The position numbers and the translations under genes are program-made. Under the pieces are notes generated by a model, which saw only the letters and a list, made by a program, of their open reading frames with translations, was not told the origin of the DNA and made no database searches. From an uncultured Peptostreptococcaceae bacterium (GTDB taxonomy: Bacteria; Bacillota; Clostridia; Tissierellales; Peptoniphilaceae), in assembly GCA_945910665.1 (NCBI GenBank), contig CAMDZK010000021.1, positions 1 to 10,310 of the forward strand: 10,310 bases of DNA, given 5' to 3'. Positions 1-6,926 of this stretch are shown piece by piece. The first letter of the stretch is position 1. Each line of letters starts with the position of its first letter.

Positions 1-1
1 A

Positions 2-1384
2 AAAACGTGGGCTCTCGATCAACTCTTTTTGGAAGTCATATATCGATTTCAAATTCCTTCGATTTACTCAGATCATCGACAACGAAGAATCGCAAATCTT
101 GACCTCCTGTTTCAGTGGATTACAGAACAAATGAAAGATGGGATCACTCGTATTGACCCACTCATCAAACGCTGGGATGAAAACAGCGCCCAGAGAAGAG
201 AGGAAGCACAAGGAGGAAGTGACGGAGATTGTGTCGAATTGATGACGATTCATAAGTCCAAAGGGTTAGGACGTAAAGTGATCATCATCAACGGGATGGA
301 TCAGAAATCTGGAGGGACCCCCGCATCCTTCCTATATGATCAATGGTACGGAATGACCTATAAGGGAATTCCAAAATATGAATTAGCCAAAATTCACCAA
401 TCGTCAAGGGATCAAGAAGAAGAACTGCGTATTTTGTATGTCGCATTAACACGAGCAAAAGAACAGCTCATACTCACAAACCGAACCAATAAGAAAAGTG
501 GATATAAGCAAATTTTAGACGATGCAGGTGTTTTGGATGCGGTCGTTTCAACCCTCGCACTAGCGCCAAAAGAACAGTCCAAAGCCCCTAAAAAGAGGGA
601 ACTTGTGGGGAGAAAAAGAGAGAATCACCATCAACTACGCCCTTTTAGTGCAACGCAAGTACAAGCCTTCTACACATGCAAAAGAAGATGGTACTATCAA
701 TATGTGATGGGCATTCATCCATTCGAAGAAGACGTGCGTTCGATAGTAGATACGGAGGAAGAAACCATTCCCCCACAGTATTTAAAGGCGAATCATCGGG
801 GGATTTTGTTTCATTATTTGGTTGAAAATGAAGAAAAAAATCCTTCCATTGTATTAGACGAAATGGTGAGAGCTTTGAAAATCTCGCTTTCTGCTCATGA
901 GAAAGAGATGCTCCTTGATTGGTTTTATGCATATCAAAAAGATCGACCAGATGGTACGGTCTTTCACGAGTGGACCTTTGACTGGAATCGAGACGGGTAT
1001 TTTTGGACGGGAAGTATCGACCTGCTCGTAGAGAAGGAGAATCAGTGGACGTTCTTCGATTTTAAAACCAATCGATTGAAAGACAATCTCTTAGAGCAGT
1101 ATGCATTTCAAATGCAATTCTATGCGCTAGCAATCCGTGCAAACACAGGGTCCCTACCGGACAAAGCCTATTTATGGTGGGTCCCGGAGAATGAGCGCAT
1201 CGAAGTACCCATAGATGAAAAGAGCCTTCTTGACGCCCAGGCACGCATGGATCAATTTATCAGGGATAGTGCCATCTATAGGGAACAGAAAGTCATTCCA
1301 TCGCTGCATGATTGCACCTCATCTTGTAGGAATAGAGAGAATTGTTCAGCTTTTCTACCATTTCATGTAGATTTAGATGATTGA
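2..1384 (+). CDS. UvrD-type helicase / PD-(D/E)XK nuclease (AddA/RecB-like), C-terminal part
   Basis: The reading frame is open from the window edge, so the gene starts upstream; the TTG at 29 is only an internal Leu codon. Residue numbers count from base 2. Near the N-terminal side are helicase superfamily 1 motif V (TIHKSKGL) and motif VI (EEELRILYVALTRAKEQL). The C-terminal half is a RecB-type nuclease: His271 in GILFHYLVE, Asp340 in GSIDLL, Asp353-Phe-Lys355 in FFDFKT, then the Gln/Tyr motif in QMQFYALA. Cys226 (YTCKRRWYY) plus Cys438, Cys442 and Cys448 near the end fit the 'iron staple' 4Fe-4S arrangement known from AddB and Cas4-type nucleases. The family unwinds and resects DNA ends for recombination repair. 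It could be AddA itself or a stand-alone helicase-nuclease; the missing N-terminus and upstream gene would decide. The family is secure, the exact orthologue is not. Confidence 0.85.
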   Translation, partial: KTWALDQLFLEVIYRFQIPSIYSDHRQRRIANLDLLFQWITEQMKDGITRIDPLIKRWDENSAQRREEAQGGSDGDCVELMTIHKSKGLGRKVIIINGMDQKSGGTPASFLYDQWYGMTYKGIPKYELAKIHQSSRDQEEELRILYVALTRAKEQLILTNRTNKKSGYKQILDDAGVLDAVVSTLALAPKEQSKAPKKRELVGRKRENHHQLRPFSATQVQAFYTCKRRWYYQYVMGIHPFEEDVRSIVDTEEETIPPQYLKANHRGILFHYLVENEEKNPSIVLDEMVRALKISLSAHEKEMLLDWFYAYQKDRPDGTVFHEWTFDWNRDGYFWTGSIDLLVEKENQWTFFDFKTNRLKDNLLEQYAFQMQFYALAIRANTGSLPDKAYLWWVPENERIEVPIDEKSLLDAQARMDQFIRDSAIYREQKVIPSLHDCTSSCRNRENCSAFLPFHVDLDD

Positions 1385-1422
1385 GGGGTATATATTTTCC
1401 ATGAATACCGAGGAGGATTATT

Positions 1423-2301
1423 ATGAAATGGCAAGGTAGAAGACAAAGTAGTAATGTAGAAGACCGAAGAGGCATGCGCGGCCCAAGTCGGGGCGGTGGA
1501 ATGCCGATGATGCCCATTGGGGGTGGACTTGGTCTTATTATAATGATCGTATTATTTTTACTCAATGGAGGATTGGGTGGAGGAAATCAAGGTGGCACGC
1601 CAGTAGATCCACAACCCCAACAACAGCAACAAAATATGCCGACAAGTGCCCAAGAAGATCAATTGGGAGATTTTGCAAAGACGGTTCTTGCAGATACAGA
1701 AGATGTATGGCATGATCTCTTTGCAGAACAAGGATGGACGTACAAAGAGCCAACCTTGGTATTATTTACTGACTCTGTTGAGTCTGCATGTGGTATTGCA
1801 GGATCGTCCACAGGTCCATTTTACTGCCCAGGAGACCAAAAGCTTTATATTGATTTAAGTTTCTTTAATGAATTATCCCAAAAATATGGAGCCTCTGGAG
1901 ACTTCGCTGCAGCCTACGTTATTGCCCATGAAGTTGGTCACCATGTACAAACGCAAATGGGGATTACGGAACAAGTCTTTGGATTACAAAACCAAATGTC
2001 TAAAACGCAATTTAACGAATATATGGTACGCTTTGAACTTCAAGCGGATTATTTAGCAGGAGTTTGGGCACATCATGTGCAAAATAAAGGATACCTTGAA
2101 GAGGGCGATATCGACGAGGCTTTACAAGCAGCGTGGGCCATCGGAGATGATACTCTGCAAAAACAAGCGCAAGGATATGTTGTTCCCGATAGCTTTACCC
2201 ATGGGACATCGGAACAAAGAAGTAGTTGGTTCTATGAAGGCTTTAATAAAGGAACCATCGCCGATGGGGATACCTTTAACCTTCCAGATCCTCAACATTA
2301 A
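1423..2301 (+). CDS. ypfJ: YpfJ-family membrane-anchored zinc metallopeptidase
   Basis: This 292-residue protein has the layout of the putative neutral zinc metallopeptidase family (YpfJ). The N-terminus is Arg/Gly-rich (MKWQGRRQSSNVEDRRGMRG). A Gly/Met/Pro stretch and a single hydrophobic segment follow (about residues 32-48), then a Gly/Pro/Gln-rich linker and the catalytic domain. The zinc motif is HEVGHH, with His169, Glu170 and His173 visible; the later RFELQADYLAGVWAH is the family's second conserved block and Glu205 is the likely third ligand. The protein should be tethered to the membrane by its N-terminus; its substrate is not known for the family. AGGAGG at 1411-1416 lies six bases before the ATG, which fixes the start. 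The gene follows the helicase-nuclease after 38 bp, with no terminator seen between them, so co-transcription is possible. No terminator is visible between its stop and the metN promoter. Confidence 0.9.
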   Translation: MKWQGRRQSSNVEDRRGMRGPSRGGGMPMMPIGGGLGLIIMIVLFLLNGGLGGGNQGGTPVDPQPQQQQQNMPTSAQEDQLGDFAKTVLADTEDVWHDLFAEQGWTYKEPTLVLFTDSVESACGIAGSSTGPFYCPGDQKLYIDLSFFNELSQKYGASGDFAAAYVIAHEVGHHVQTQMGITEQVFGLQNQMSKTQFNEYMVRFELQADYLAGVWAHHVQNKGYLEEGDIDEALQAAWAIGDDTLQKQAQGYVVPDSFTHGTSEQRSSWFYEGFNKGTIADGDTFNLPDPQH

Positions 2302-2304
2302 TTC

Positions 2305-2333
2305 TTGACACAAATAAAAACCCGTTGTATAAT
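2305..2333 (+). promoter_or_regulatory. Consensus sigma-A promoter of the metNIQ operon
   Basis: TTGACA (2305-2310) and TATAAT (2328-2333) both match the sigma-A consensus perfectly and are separated by the ideal 17 bp. The promoter starts four bases after the stop codon of the metallopeptidase gene, and transcription would begin near 2340, just before the T-box leader. Such a strong promoter in front of an attenuator fits a design in which control happens by termination rather than initiation. Confidence 0.93.
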
Positions 2334-2350
2334 AAATAAAATTTAAAATG

Positions 2351-2605
2351 ACGTTGATAAGGAGAGTACACAAAGGAAAGCACTCTAGAGAGCCTGGGTA
2401 GGTGAAAGCAGGCGTGTGGAAATTTGTGGAATATGGCCTTGGAGTTTTGCATTCAGACAAATGTTCAGGTGCAACGTATGCATACGATATAATGCCGGGG
2501 TATGATTGTACCCGATGAGGTCTTTTTCGTGAGAAAAAGACGAATATGGGTGGTAACACGTGATTTCTCTCGTCCCATAGCTTTGCTATGGACGAGAGAT
2601 TTTTT
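2351..2605 (+). promoter_or_regulatory. T-box riboswitch leader, methionine-specific
   Basis: Stem I starts near 2351: ACGTTG (2351-2356) can pair with CAACGT (2472-2477), enclosing the GAGAGTAC S-turn-like element and the AGAGAGCCTGGGT distal motif. The specifier context GGAA-T-ATG-GCC places the codon ATG at 2433-2435, which reads tRNA-Met. A perfect 9-bp hairpin (2520-2541, loop GTGA) would be stem III. The T-box sequence follows as GGGTGGTAACACG (2548-2560). Its TGGT bulge would pair with an ACCA acceptor end, as expected for tRNA-Met. TATGGG (2545-2550) can pair with CCCATA (2574-2579) to make the antiterminator, which competes with the terminator hairpin. Uncharged tRNA-Met should therefore switch on the downstream methionine importer. 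The class and specificity are strongly supported by gene context; the fine folding of stems I and II was not worked out. Confidence 0.92.
2566..2605 (+). terminator. T-box terminator hairpin upstream of metN
   Basis: CTCTCGTC-C-CATAG (2567-2580) pairs with CTATG-GACGAGAG (2586-2598), leaving one C bulged and a five-base loop; T2566-A2599 can extend it. Six Ts follow at 2600-2605. The 5' arm contains the CCCATA used in the antiterminator, so the two folds are mutually exclusive. Confidence 0.93.
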
Positions 2606-2620
2606 ATTGGGGAGGAAATC

Positions 2621-3613
2621 ATGTTAGAAATTAAAGGAGTGTCAAAAACTTTTCGGTTACAGGATCAGTCACTGAAAGCTGTGGATGATGTGAGCTTTTC
2701 TGTACAGCCTGGGGAAATATATGGAATTATTGGACAATCGGGTGCAGGGAAGTCCACTCTTCTTCGTTGTATTAATGTGCTGGAACGACCAGACAAAGGG
2801 GAAATTTTTATTGATGGACAAGATGTATTAAGAGTTGGTGAATCGGAATTATTAGAAAAACGAAAAGAAATTGGGATGATTTTTCAAGGGTTTCATTTGC
2901 TTATGCAAAAAGATGCTCTACACAATGTCTTGTTACCCGCAATGATCCATCATCAAGATGCGAAAAAGGCGAGGGAGAAAGCGAGAGAACTGTTAGCGCT
3001 GGTCGGCTTAGAAGATAAAATGCACGCCTATCCAAAAACTCTCTCAGGGGGCCAAAAGCAACGCCTTGCCATCGCAAGAGCTCTTGTTACATCACCAAGA
3101 TACTTACTCTCCGATGAAGCGACTTCAGCCCTTGATCCGCAAACGACAGAATCGATTTTAAATTTACTGAAAAAAATTGGGAAAGAATATTCTCTCTCCA
3201 TTGTGATGATTACCCACCAAATGGAAGTGGCAAAAGAAATATGCAACCGCGTAGCTATCATGGAAAAAGGTAAATTTATCGAAGAAGGTACCGTAGAAGA
3301 AATCTTTTTACGTCCGCGAGAAAAAGAGACACGAGCGCTCATCCGAAGCGTACAAAAAAAAGAGAATGTCATTTCTTCTGGCGGGCCAGTCTACCGATTG
3401 GGCTTTGCTCATAAAACAGCGAATCGACCCATCATTGCCGAAACGATTCGCAAATTTAATGTAGACATCAATATTTTGGCAGGAGATATTCACTCCGTAC
3501 AAGAGGAGCAAATTGGAAATTTAACCGTTGAAATTTGGGGCAGAGAAAGTGATATTGCAAATGCCCTTGCCTATTTAAATGAAAATCAAGTGCGTTGGGA
3601 GGTGGTAGCATGA
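2621..3613 (+). CDS. metN: Methionine ABC importer, ATP-binding subunit MetN
   Basis: This is the cytoplasmic ATPase of the methionine importer, 330 residues. It shows Walker A GQSGAGKST (residues 38-46), the ABC signature LSGGQ (141-145), Walker B LLSDEATSALDP with Asp165-Glu166, and the H-loop His199 in ITHQME. From about residue 255 to the end it has the extra regulatory domain (NIL/ACT-like) typical of MetN, which in characterised homologues binds methionine and inhibits transport. The ATG at 2621 follows GGGGAGG at 2609-2615. An in-frame ATG at 2588 is rejected because it lies inside the T-box terminator hairpin. The gene overlaps metI by four bases (ATGA), indicating translational coupling. 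Expression should rise when charged tRNA-Met is scarce. Confidence 0.95.
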   Translation: MLEIKGVSKTFRLQDQSLKAVDDVSFSVQPGEIYGIIGQSGAGKSTLLRCINVLERPDKGEIFIDGQDVLRVGESELLEKRKEIGMIFQGFHLLMQKDALHNVLLPAMIHHQDAKKAREKARELLALVGLEDKMHAYPKTLSGGQKQRLAIARALVTSPRYLLSDEATSALDPQTTESILNLLKKIGKEYSLSIVMITHQMEVAKEICNRVAIMEKGKFIEEGTVEEIFLRPREKETRALIRSVQKKENVISSGGPVYRLGFAHKTANRPIIAETIRKFNVDINILAGDIHSVQEEQIGNLTVEIWGRESDIANALAYLNENQVRWEVVA

Positions 3614-4251
3614 GTCAAATCCTAACTGCCTTAGGACAGACCCTAATCATGACGTTTGCATCGACTGTAATTGCCATTGTACTAGGATTTCCTTTAGCCG
3701 TTTTATTACTTTTTACAAGACCTGGAGGAATGCGGGAAAATCGAGCAATCTATTCGCTTATCAATACGGTGGTGAATGTCTTTCGGTCGTTTCCCTTTAT
3801 TATTTTAATGATTGTACTCATTCCAGTCGGTCAATTTGTCATTGGAAAAGCGACAGGAACACTCGCGACAATTATTCCCTTATCGATTGCTGCAGCACCA
3901 TTTGTGGCGCGTATTATAGAACAAAGTTTGTTAGAAGTAAATTCGGGACTGATTGAAGCGACCCAATCAATGGGAGCAACCCCTTGGCAAATCTTATGGA
4001 AAGTGATGATTCCTGAAGCGATGCCTAGTTTAATCTTAGGGATTACGACGGCGATTATCAATGTCATTGGCTACACGGCGATGGCAGGAGCGATTGGCGG
4101 TGGAGGTCTTGGCGATGTAGCCATTCGTTTTGGACTTTATAAACGCAGTGAACCACTGATGCTTTGGGGATCTGTATTACTCATTTTGTTGTTCGTGCAA
4201 ATTGTCCAGTGGGCTGGAAATGCACTCTCACATAAAATTAATCATTCTTAG
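3610..4251 (+). CDS. metI: Methionine ABC importer, permease subunit MetI
   Basis: A 213-residue integral membrane protein with about five hydrophobic segments, the usual size for MetI. The cytoplasmic EAA loop that docks onto MetN is visible as GLIEATQSMGATPWQILWKV, followed by the IPEAMPSL segment. RSFPFIILMI and AMAGAIGGGGLGD are also family-typical stretches. The ATG at 3610 overlaps the metN stop codon (ATGA) and has GGGAGG at 3597-3602; a GTG fifteen bases upstream is less likely. It forms the translocation path for methionine, probably as a dimer with two MetN. Confidence 0.95.
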   Translation: MSQILTALGQTLIMTFASTVIAIVLGFPLAVLLLFTRPGGMRENRAIYSLINTVVNVFRSFPFIILMIVLIPVGQFVIGKATGTLATIIPLSIAAAPFVARIIEQSLLEVNSGLIEATQSMGATPWQILWKVMIPEAMPSLILGITTAIINVIGYTAMAGAIGGGGLGDVAIRFGLYKRSEPLMLWGSVLLILLFVQIVQWAGNALSHKINHS

Positions 4252-4260
4252 GAGGATATG

Positions 4261-5049
4261 ATGAAACAATTTGTAACATTACTCACTCTATTTGCTCTGT
4301 TACTTGTCGGATGTGGACAAGAAACAGAAGATGTAACGGTAAAAATCGGTGTATCACCAGCGCCCCACGCGGCGTTTGCAGAAGTTGCAAAAGAGAAATT
4401 GAACGAAGTAGGAATTGACCTTGAAATCGTGGAGTACACGGACTATATCACACCAAACTTAGCATTGGCACAAGGAGATGTGGATATTAACTTTTTCCAA
4501 CATACACCTTATTTAGAATCCTTTGCAAAGGAAAGAGGCCTTTCTTTAGAAGTATTAGGTGGGGTTCATATTGAACCCATGGCAGTTTTCTCTGGAGAAT
4601 ATCAATCGCTCCAAGATTTACCAGATGGAGCAGAAATCTATTTCCCCAATGATCCTACCAATGGCGGACGCGCTCTATTACTTTTAGAAAAACAAGGAAT
4701 TATTACCTTGAAAGAGAATGCAGGGTTAGAAGCTACAGAACAAGACATTGCAGAAAATCCAAAAAATCTCGTCTTCACGCCGCTAGAAGCTGCCATGATT
4801 CCAACGGTCTATAAAGATGTTGCTGCGGCTGTCATCAATGGAAACTATGCCTTAGAACATGATTTAAACCCTGTTACAGATTCCATTGCCATTGAAGATC
4901 AAGACTCTCCTTATGTAAATATCTTAGCTGTTAGAAAAGGGGAGGCTTCCAATGAAACGTACCAAAAAGTGCTTAAAGCATTCCAAAGTGATGAAATTAT
5001 AGAACTCATTGAAAAAGAGTACCAAGGGGCTGTGATTCCTGCGTATTAA
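4261..5049 (+). CDS. metQ: Methionine-binding lipoprotein MetQ (NLPA family)
   Basis: A substrate-binding lipoprotein of 262 residues. The N-terminus is a lipoprotein signal peptide with lipobox LVGC, so Cys18 should be lipidated and the protein anchored outside the membrane. The mature part has NLPA-family blocks: VKIGVSPAPHAAF, the aromatic/acidic VEYTDYITPNLALAQGDVDINFFQHTPYLE, and a late INGNYALEH segment. It delivers methionine to MetI/MetN. GGAGG at 4251-4255 overlaps the metI stop. There are two consecutive ATGs, 4258 and 4261; the second has the better spacing of five bases and is chosen here. It is the last gene of metNIQ and is followed by a terminator. Confidence 0.94.
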   Translation: MKQFVTLLTLFALLLVGCGQETEDVTVKIGVSPAPHAAFAEVAKEKLNEVGIDLEIVEYTDYITPNLALAQGDVDINFFQHTPYLESFAKERGLSLEVLGGVHIEPMAVFSGEYQSLQDLPDGAEIYFPNDPTNGGRALLLLEKQGIITLKENAGLEATEQDIAENPKNLVFTPLEAAMIPTVYKDVAAAVINGNYALEHDLNPVTDSIAIEDQDSPYVNILAVRKGEASNETYQKVLKAFQSDEIIELIEKEYQGAVIPAY

Positions 5050-5056
5050 CCCGAAT

Positions 5057-5101
5057 GTCCTCTATGGATAAACAATTCTTTGTTTGTCATAGAGGACTTT
5101 T
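5057..5101 (+). terminator. Terminator of the metNIQ operon
   Basis: GTCCTCTATG (5057-5066) pairs perfectly with CATAGAGGAC (5088-5097). The stem can continue inward through TAAACAA (5069-5075) with TTGTTTG (5080-5086), leaving one base bulged and a four-base loop. TTTT follows at 5098-5101, a short T-tract. Confidence 0.87.
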
Positions 5102-5126
5102 CAATGGCACGAAAATTTGATATGAT
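5098..5126 (+). promoter_or_regulatory. Probable extended -10 promoter for the J-domain operon
   Basis: TATGAT (5121-5126) is preceded by TG one base upstream (TGATATGAT), an extended -10. A weak -35, TTTTCA (5098-5103, four of six matches), lies 17 bp upstream and overlaps the T-tract of the preceding terminator. It lies 29 bp before the J-domain gene. Confidence 0.65.
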
Positions 5127-5154
5127 AGATGTGAAAGCGTATGGGGGTTAGAAG

Positions 5155-5970
5155 ATGATAAAAAAGGCAACCGGTAAATCTCTGCAGGGAATTGGCGTTG
5201 TCGTCGAAGGTTTTTTTCAGGCGATGATTGCGATTTTTGATGCGATTGTCTATATTGCAGAAATTTTCCGTCAAGGAATTTTGCAGCTTCTCTTGGCTGG
5301 CGGCTGTTTTTTACTTTTCCTTTTTCTGAATCCCTTTGGATTTCTGTTTTTATTACAGCCTGAAGTTTTATTGATTTTATTCATAGCCTTTGGTGTACCT
5401 TTATTGGGAAAATCCTTTATTTCTCTCCTGCGGTATGGACAGTATGTTTCCACAGAATATTTATTTGACTACGCTGCCTATTTACAGACAGGAAAAAACC
5501 GTACTTTCCGTAGCTTTGGTGAATATGGCCAAAAATACCAACGCTTGGAAAGAGAGAAGATGGAGCGCGAACAACAACGAAGACGTGCTGAAGAACAACG
5601 CATGTGGGAAGAGCGCTTTAGGCAGTGGTATCAGAATCAACAACAATACCAGGGTAGCTACCGTGGGTATCAAGGGCAATATGGAGGATACCAAGGTCAA
5701 TCGCAACAGCGAGGCGGGTATTATCAGCAGACAAATCCTTATGAAGATTTTAAAAAGAAGTACGAAGAAGCTGCAAGAACGCTTGGTGTTTCAACGGATA
5801 CCGATGAATATCAAGTGAAACTTGCCTATCGTAAGATGGCAAAGCAGTATCATCCTGACATCAATAAATCTCCGGATGCAACTGCGAAATTTCAGCAAAT
5901 AAATGATGCGTACGATTTTCTCAGCAAAGAAAACATCGAACGCTACAAACAACTTACGAAAGGCGCATGA
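5155..5970 (+). CDS. Membrane-anchored J-domain (DnaJ-like) protein with low-complexity linker
   Basis: A 271-residue protein whose J domain is at the C-terminus. After an amphipathic N-terminus come two hydrophobic segments (about residues 41-60 and 62-85), then a charged probable coiled coil rich in Glu/Arg/Gln (about 126-163). A Gln/Tyr/Gly-rich linker with repeated YQG units follows (about 164-194), then the J domain (about 205-268) with the essential HPD at His233-Pro234-Asp235. It lacks the G/F, zinc-finger and substrate-binding domains of DnaJ itself. The J domain should face the cytoplasm and recruit DnaK/Hsp70 to the membrane; the client is unknown. The ATG at 5155 is preceded by a GGGGG run at 5143-5147. 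It is first in a three-gene unit, overlapping the next gene by four bases. The J-domain call is sure, the role is not. Confidence 0.87.
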   Translation: MIKKATGKSLQGIGVVVEGFFQAMIAIFDAIVYIAEIFRQGILQLLLAGGCFLLFLFLNPFGFLFLLQPEVLLILFIAFGVPLLGKSFISLLRYGQYVSTEYLFDYAAYLQTGKNRTFRSFGEYGQKYQRLEREKMEREQQRRRAEEQRMWEERFRQWYQNQQQYQGSYRGYQGQYGGYQGQSQQRGGYYQQTNPYEDFKKKYEEAARTLGVSTDTDEYQVKLAYRKMAKQYHPDINKSPDATAKFQQINDAYDFLSKENIERYKQLTKGA

Positions 5971-6380
5971 GATCTATGGATACTTTCTTTCCCATTGACG
6001 AAGTGCAAGAAATGCTAGAAGAGATTGCATCAAAGATTCCAAAGGAAGTGTACAAGGATCTCAATAAAGGAATCGCCCTATTACCGGATGCCAAGCTTCA
6101 CCCAAAAAGTGATCCTTCTGAAGCATTGTACATCCTGGGGGAATATACATCCAACCGTACTGGCCGACAAATTATTATTTACTATGGTTCTTTCGCTAAG
6201 ACGATGCCTGGCATTTCAAAACATCGTCTGTACCGTAGTTTACAGAAAACTCTTCACCATGAATTTGTCCATCATTTGGAGGGTCTTGCCGGCGAGTATG
6301 ATTTAGAAGTCGTGGACAAAGCAAATTTGATGCGGTATCAAGAAAGAATCCGCAATAAAAATCAGAAAGGAGCTCTATAA
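5967..6380 (+). CDS. Zincin-like metallopeptidase family protein (HExxH)
   Basis: A 137-residue protein resembling the small zincin-like metallopeptidase family (PF06262-type) common in Gram-positive bacteria. It carries HHEFVHHLEGLAGEYDLE, with His98-Glu99-x-x-His102 as the probable zinc/catalytic motif and Asp112 or Glu114 as candidate third ligand. LHPKSD, LYILGEY and QIIIYYGSF are further conserved-looking blocks. There is no signal peptide or membrane segment, so it should be cytoplasmic. Its ATG overlaps the J-domain gene's stop (ATGA), suggesting translational coupling; an ATG at 5976 is an alternative start. The family's substrates are not established. The next gene begins one base after its stop. 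Confidence 0.8.
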   Translation: MRSMDTFFPIDEVQEMLEEIASKIPKEVYKDLNKGIALLPDAKLHPKSDPSEALYILGEYTSNRTGRQIIIYYGSFAKTMPGISKHRLYRSLQKTLHHEFVHHLEGLAGEYDLEVVDKANLMRYQERIRNKNQKGAL

Positions 6381-6381
6381 T

Positions 6382-6876
6382 ATGCATCCAATGTTAGACA
6401 AATTGGTTTCTTCTGAGTTCATGTCAGAGAATCAAGCACAAATTATTGAAAAAGCAATTACTGAAGATAAACAAACGGTGATTGCATCTGGCCACCGCTC
6501 TGCAGGAGTTCGTCCTCTACTCGCAAGCATCATGACCGTTGCGAAAACTGCAGGTTCTTCAAAACAAGTCAAAGCACTTGAAGACGTTTCTGATGATGTG
6601 GACTACATCCTCTTACCAGGTCTTGCTGTGGAAAATTTTGAAGAGTATGTACAAAAATGCTTCGATCAAAAAAGCCCAATGATTACAATCAAAGAGCCGG
6701 AGCATCCATACTCTATGCTTAAAGTTATGAAAAAAGCACTTAAAAACGGTGGTAGCGACAAAAAAGAAGTTTATTTACTCGAATGCCGCAAAATTGATGA
6801 TGTTCCACATCTAATCGATATCAACAAATTCTACTATGACGAAAAAGGGAAAGTCGTCATGGAAAAAGTTGACTAA
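6382..6876 (+). CDS. Unknown protein with a P-loop-like but degenerate motif
   Basis: I do not recognise this 164-residue protein by name. It has no signal peptide, membrane segment or cysteine cluster. Residues 33-51 (VIASGHRSAGVRPLLASIM) sit where a secretion-type or AAA ATPase would have a strand-Walker A-helix unit. However, the Walker A GxxxxGK[S/T] reads Gly37-HRSA-Gly42-Val43-Arg44, so the Lys and the Ser/Thr are gone. DYILLPGLAVENF and SPMITIKEPEHPYSMLKVMKKAL look like further strand-helix units of an alpha/beta fold. It may be an inactive P-loop relative, or the likeness may be chance. AAAGGAG sits upstream (6366-6372) and the gene is one base from the preceding stop, so it is co-transcribed with the zincin and J-domain genes. 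A terminator follows. Confidence 0.8.
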   Translation: MHPMLDKLVSSEFMSENQAQIIEKAITEDKQTVIASGHRSAGVRPLLASIMTVAKTAGSSKQVKALEDVSDDVDYILLPGLAVENFEEYVQKCFDQKSPMITIKEPEHPYSMLKVMKKALKNGGSDKKEVYLLECRKIDDVPHLIDINKFYYDEKGKVVMEKVD

Positions 6877-6888
6877 TTGCTTTTCTTA

Positions 6889-6922
6889 GGCGAAAATCCT
6901 TCGCGATTTTCGCCCTTTTTTT
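6889..6922 (+). terminator. Terminator of the J-domain/zincin operon
   Basis: GGCGAAAATC (6889-6898) and GATTTTCGCC (6905-6914) form a perfect 10-bp stem with a six-base loop. A seven-T run follows at 6916-6922. It separates this operon from the copper operon. Confidence 0.93.
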
Positions 6923-6926
6923 GGTT

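Noticed and set aside
1385..1422. Promoter for the metallopeptidase gene at TATATT (1391-1396)
   Set aside because: No acceptable -35 is found at 16-18 bp spacing, and the A/T run alone is not enough evidence.
2588..2620. Upstream in-frame ATG as start of metN
   Set aside because: It lies within the 3' arm of the T-box terminator hairpin and lacks a ribosome binding site. The ATG at 2621 has GGGGAGG and gives a normal MetN N-terminus.
2122..2622. A 166-codon minus-strand open frame opposite the T-box leader and the end of the metallopeptidase gene
   Set aside because: It runs antisense through a well-supported promoter, T-box and terminator. Its translation has no recognisable domain, and there is no ribosome binding site evidence.
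5390..5818. A 142-codon + strand open frame overlapping the J-domain gene in another frame
   Set aside because: The J-domain frame has a full domain structure with HPD; this frame is low-complexity shadow without homology I can see.
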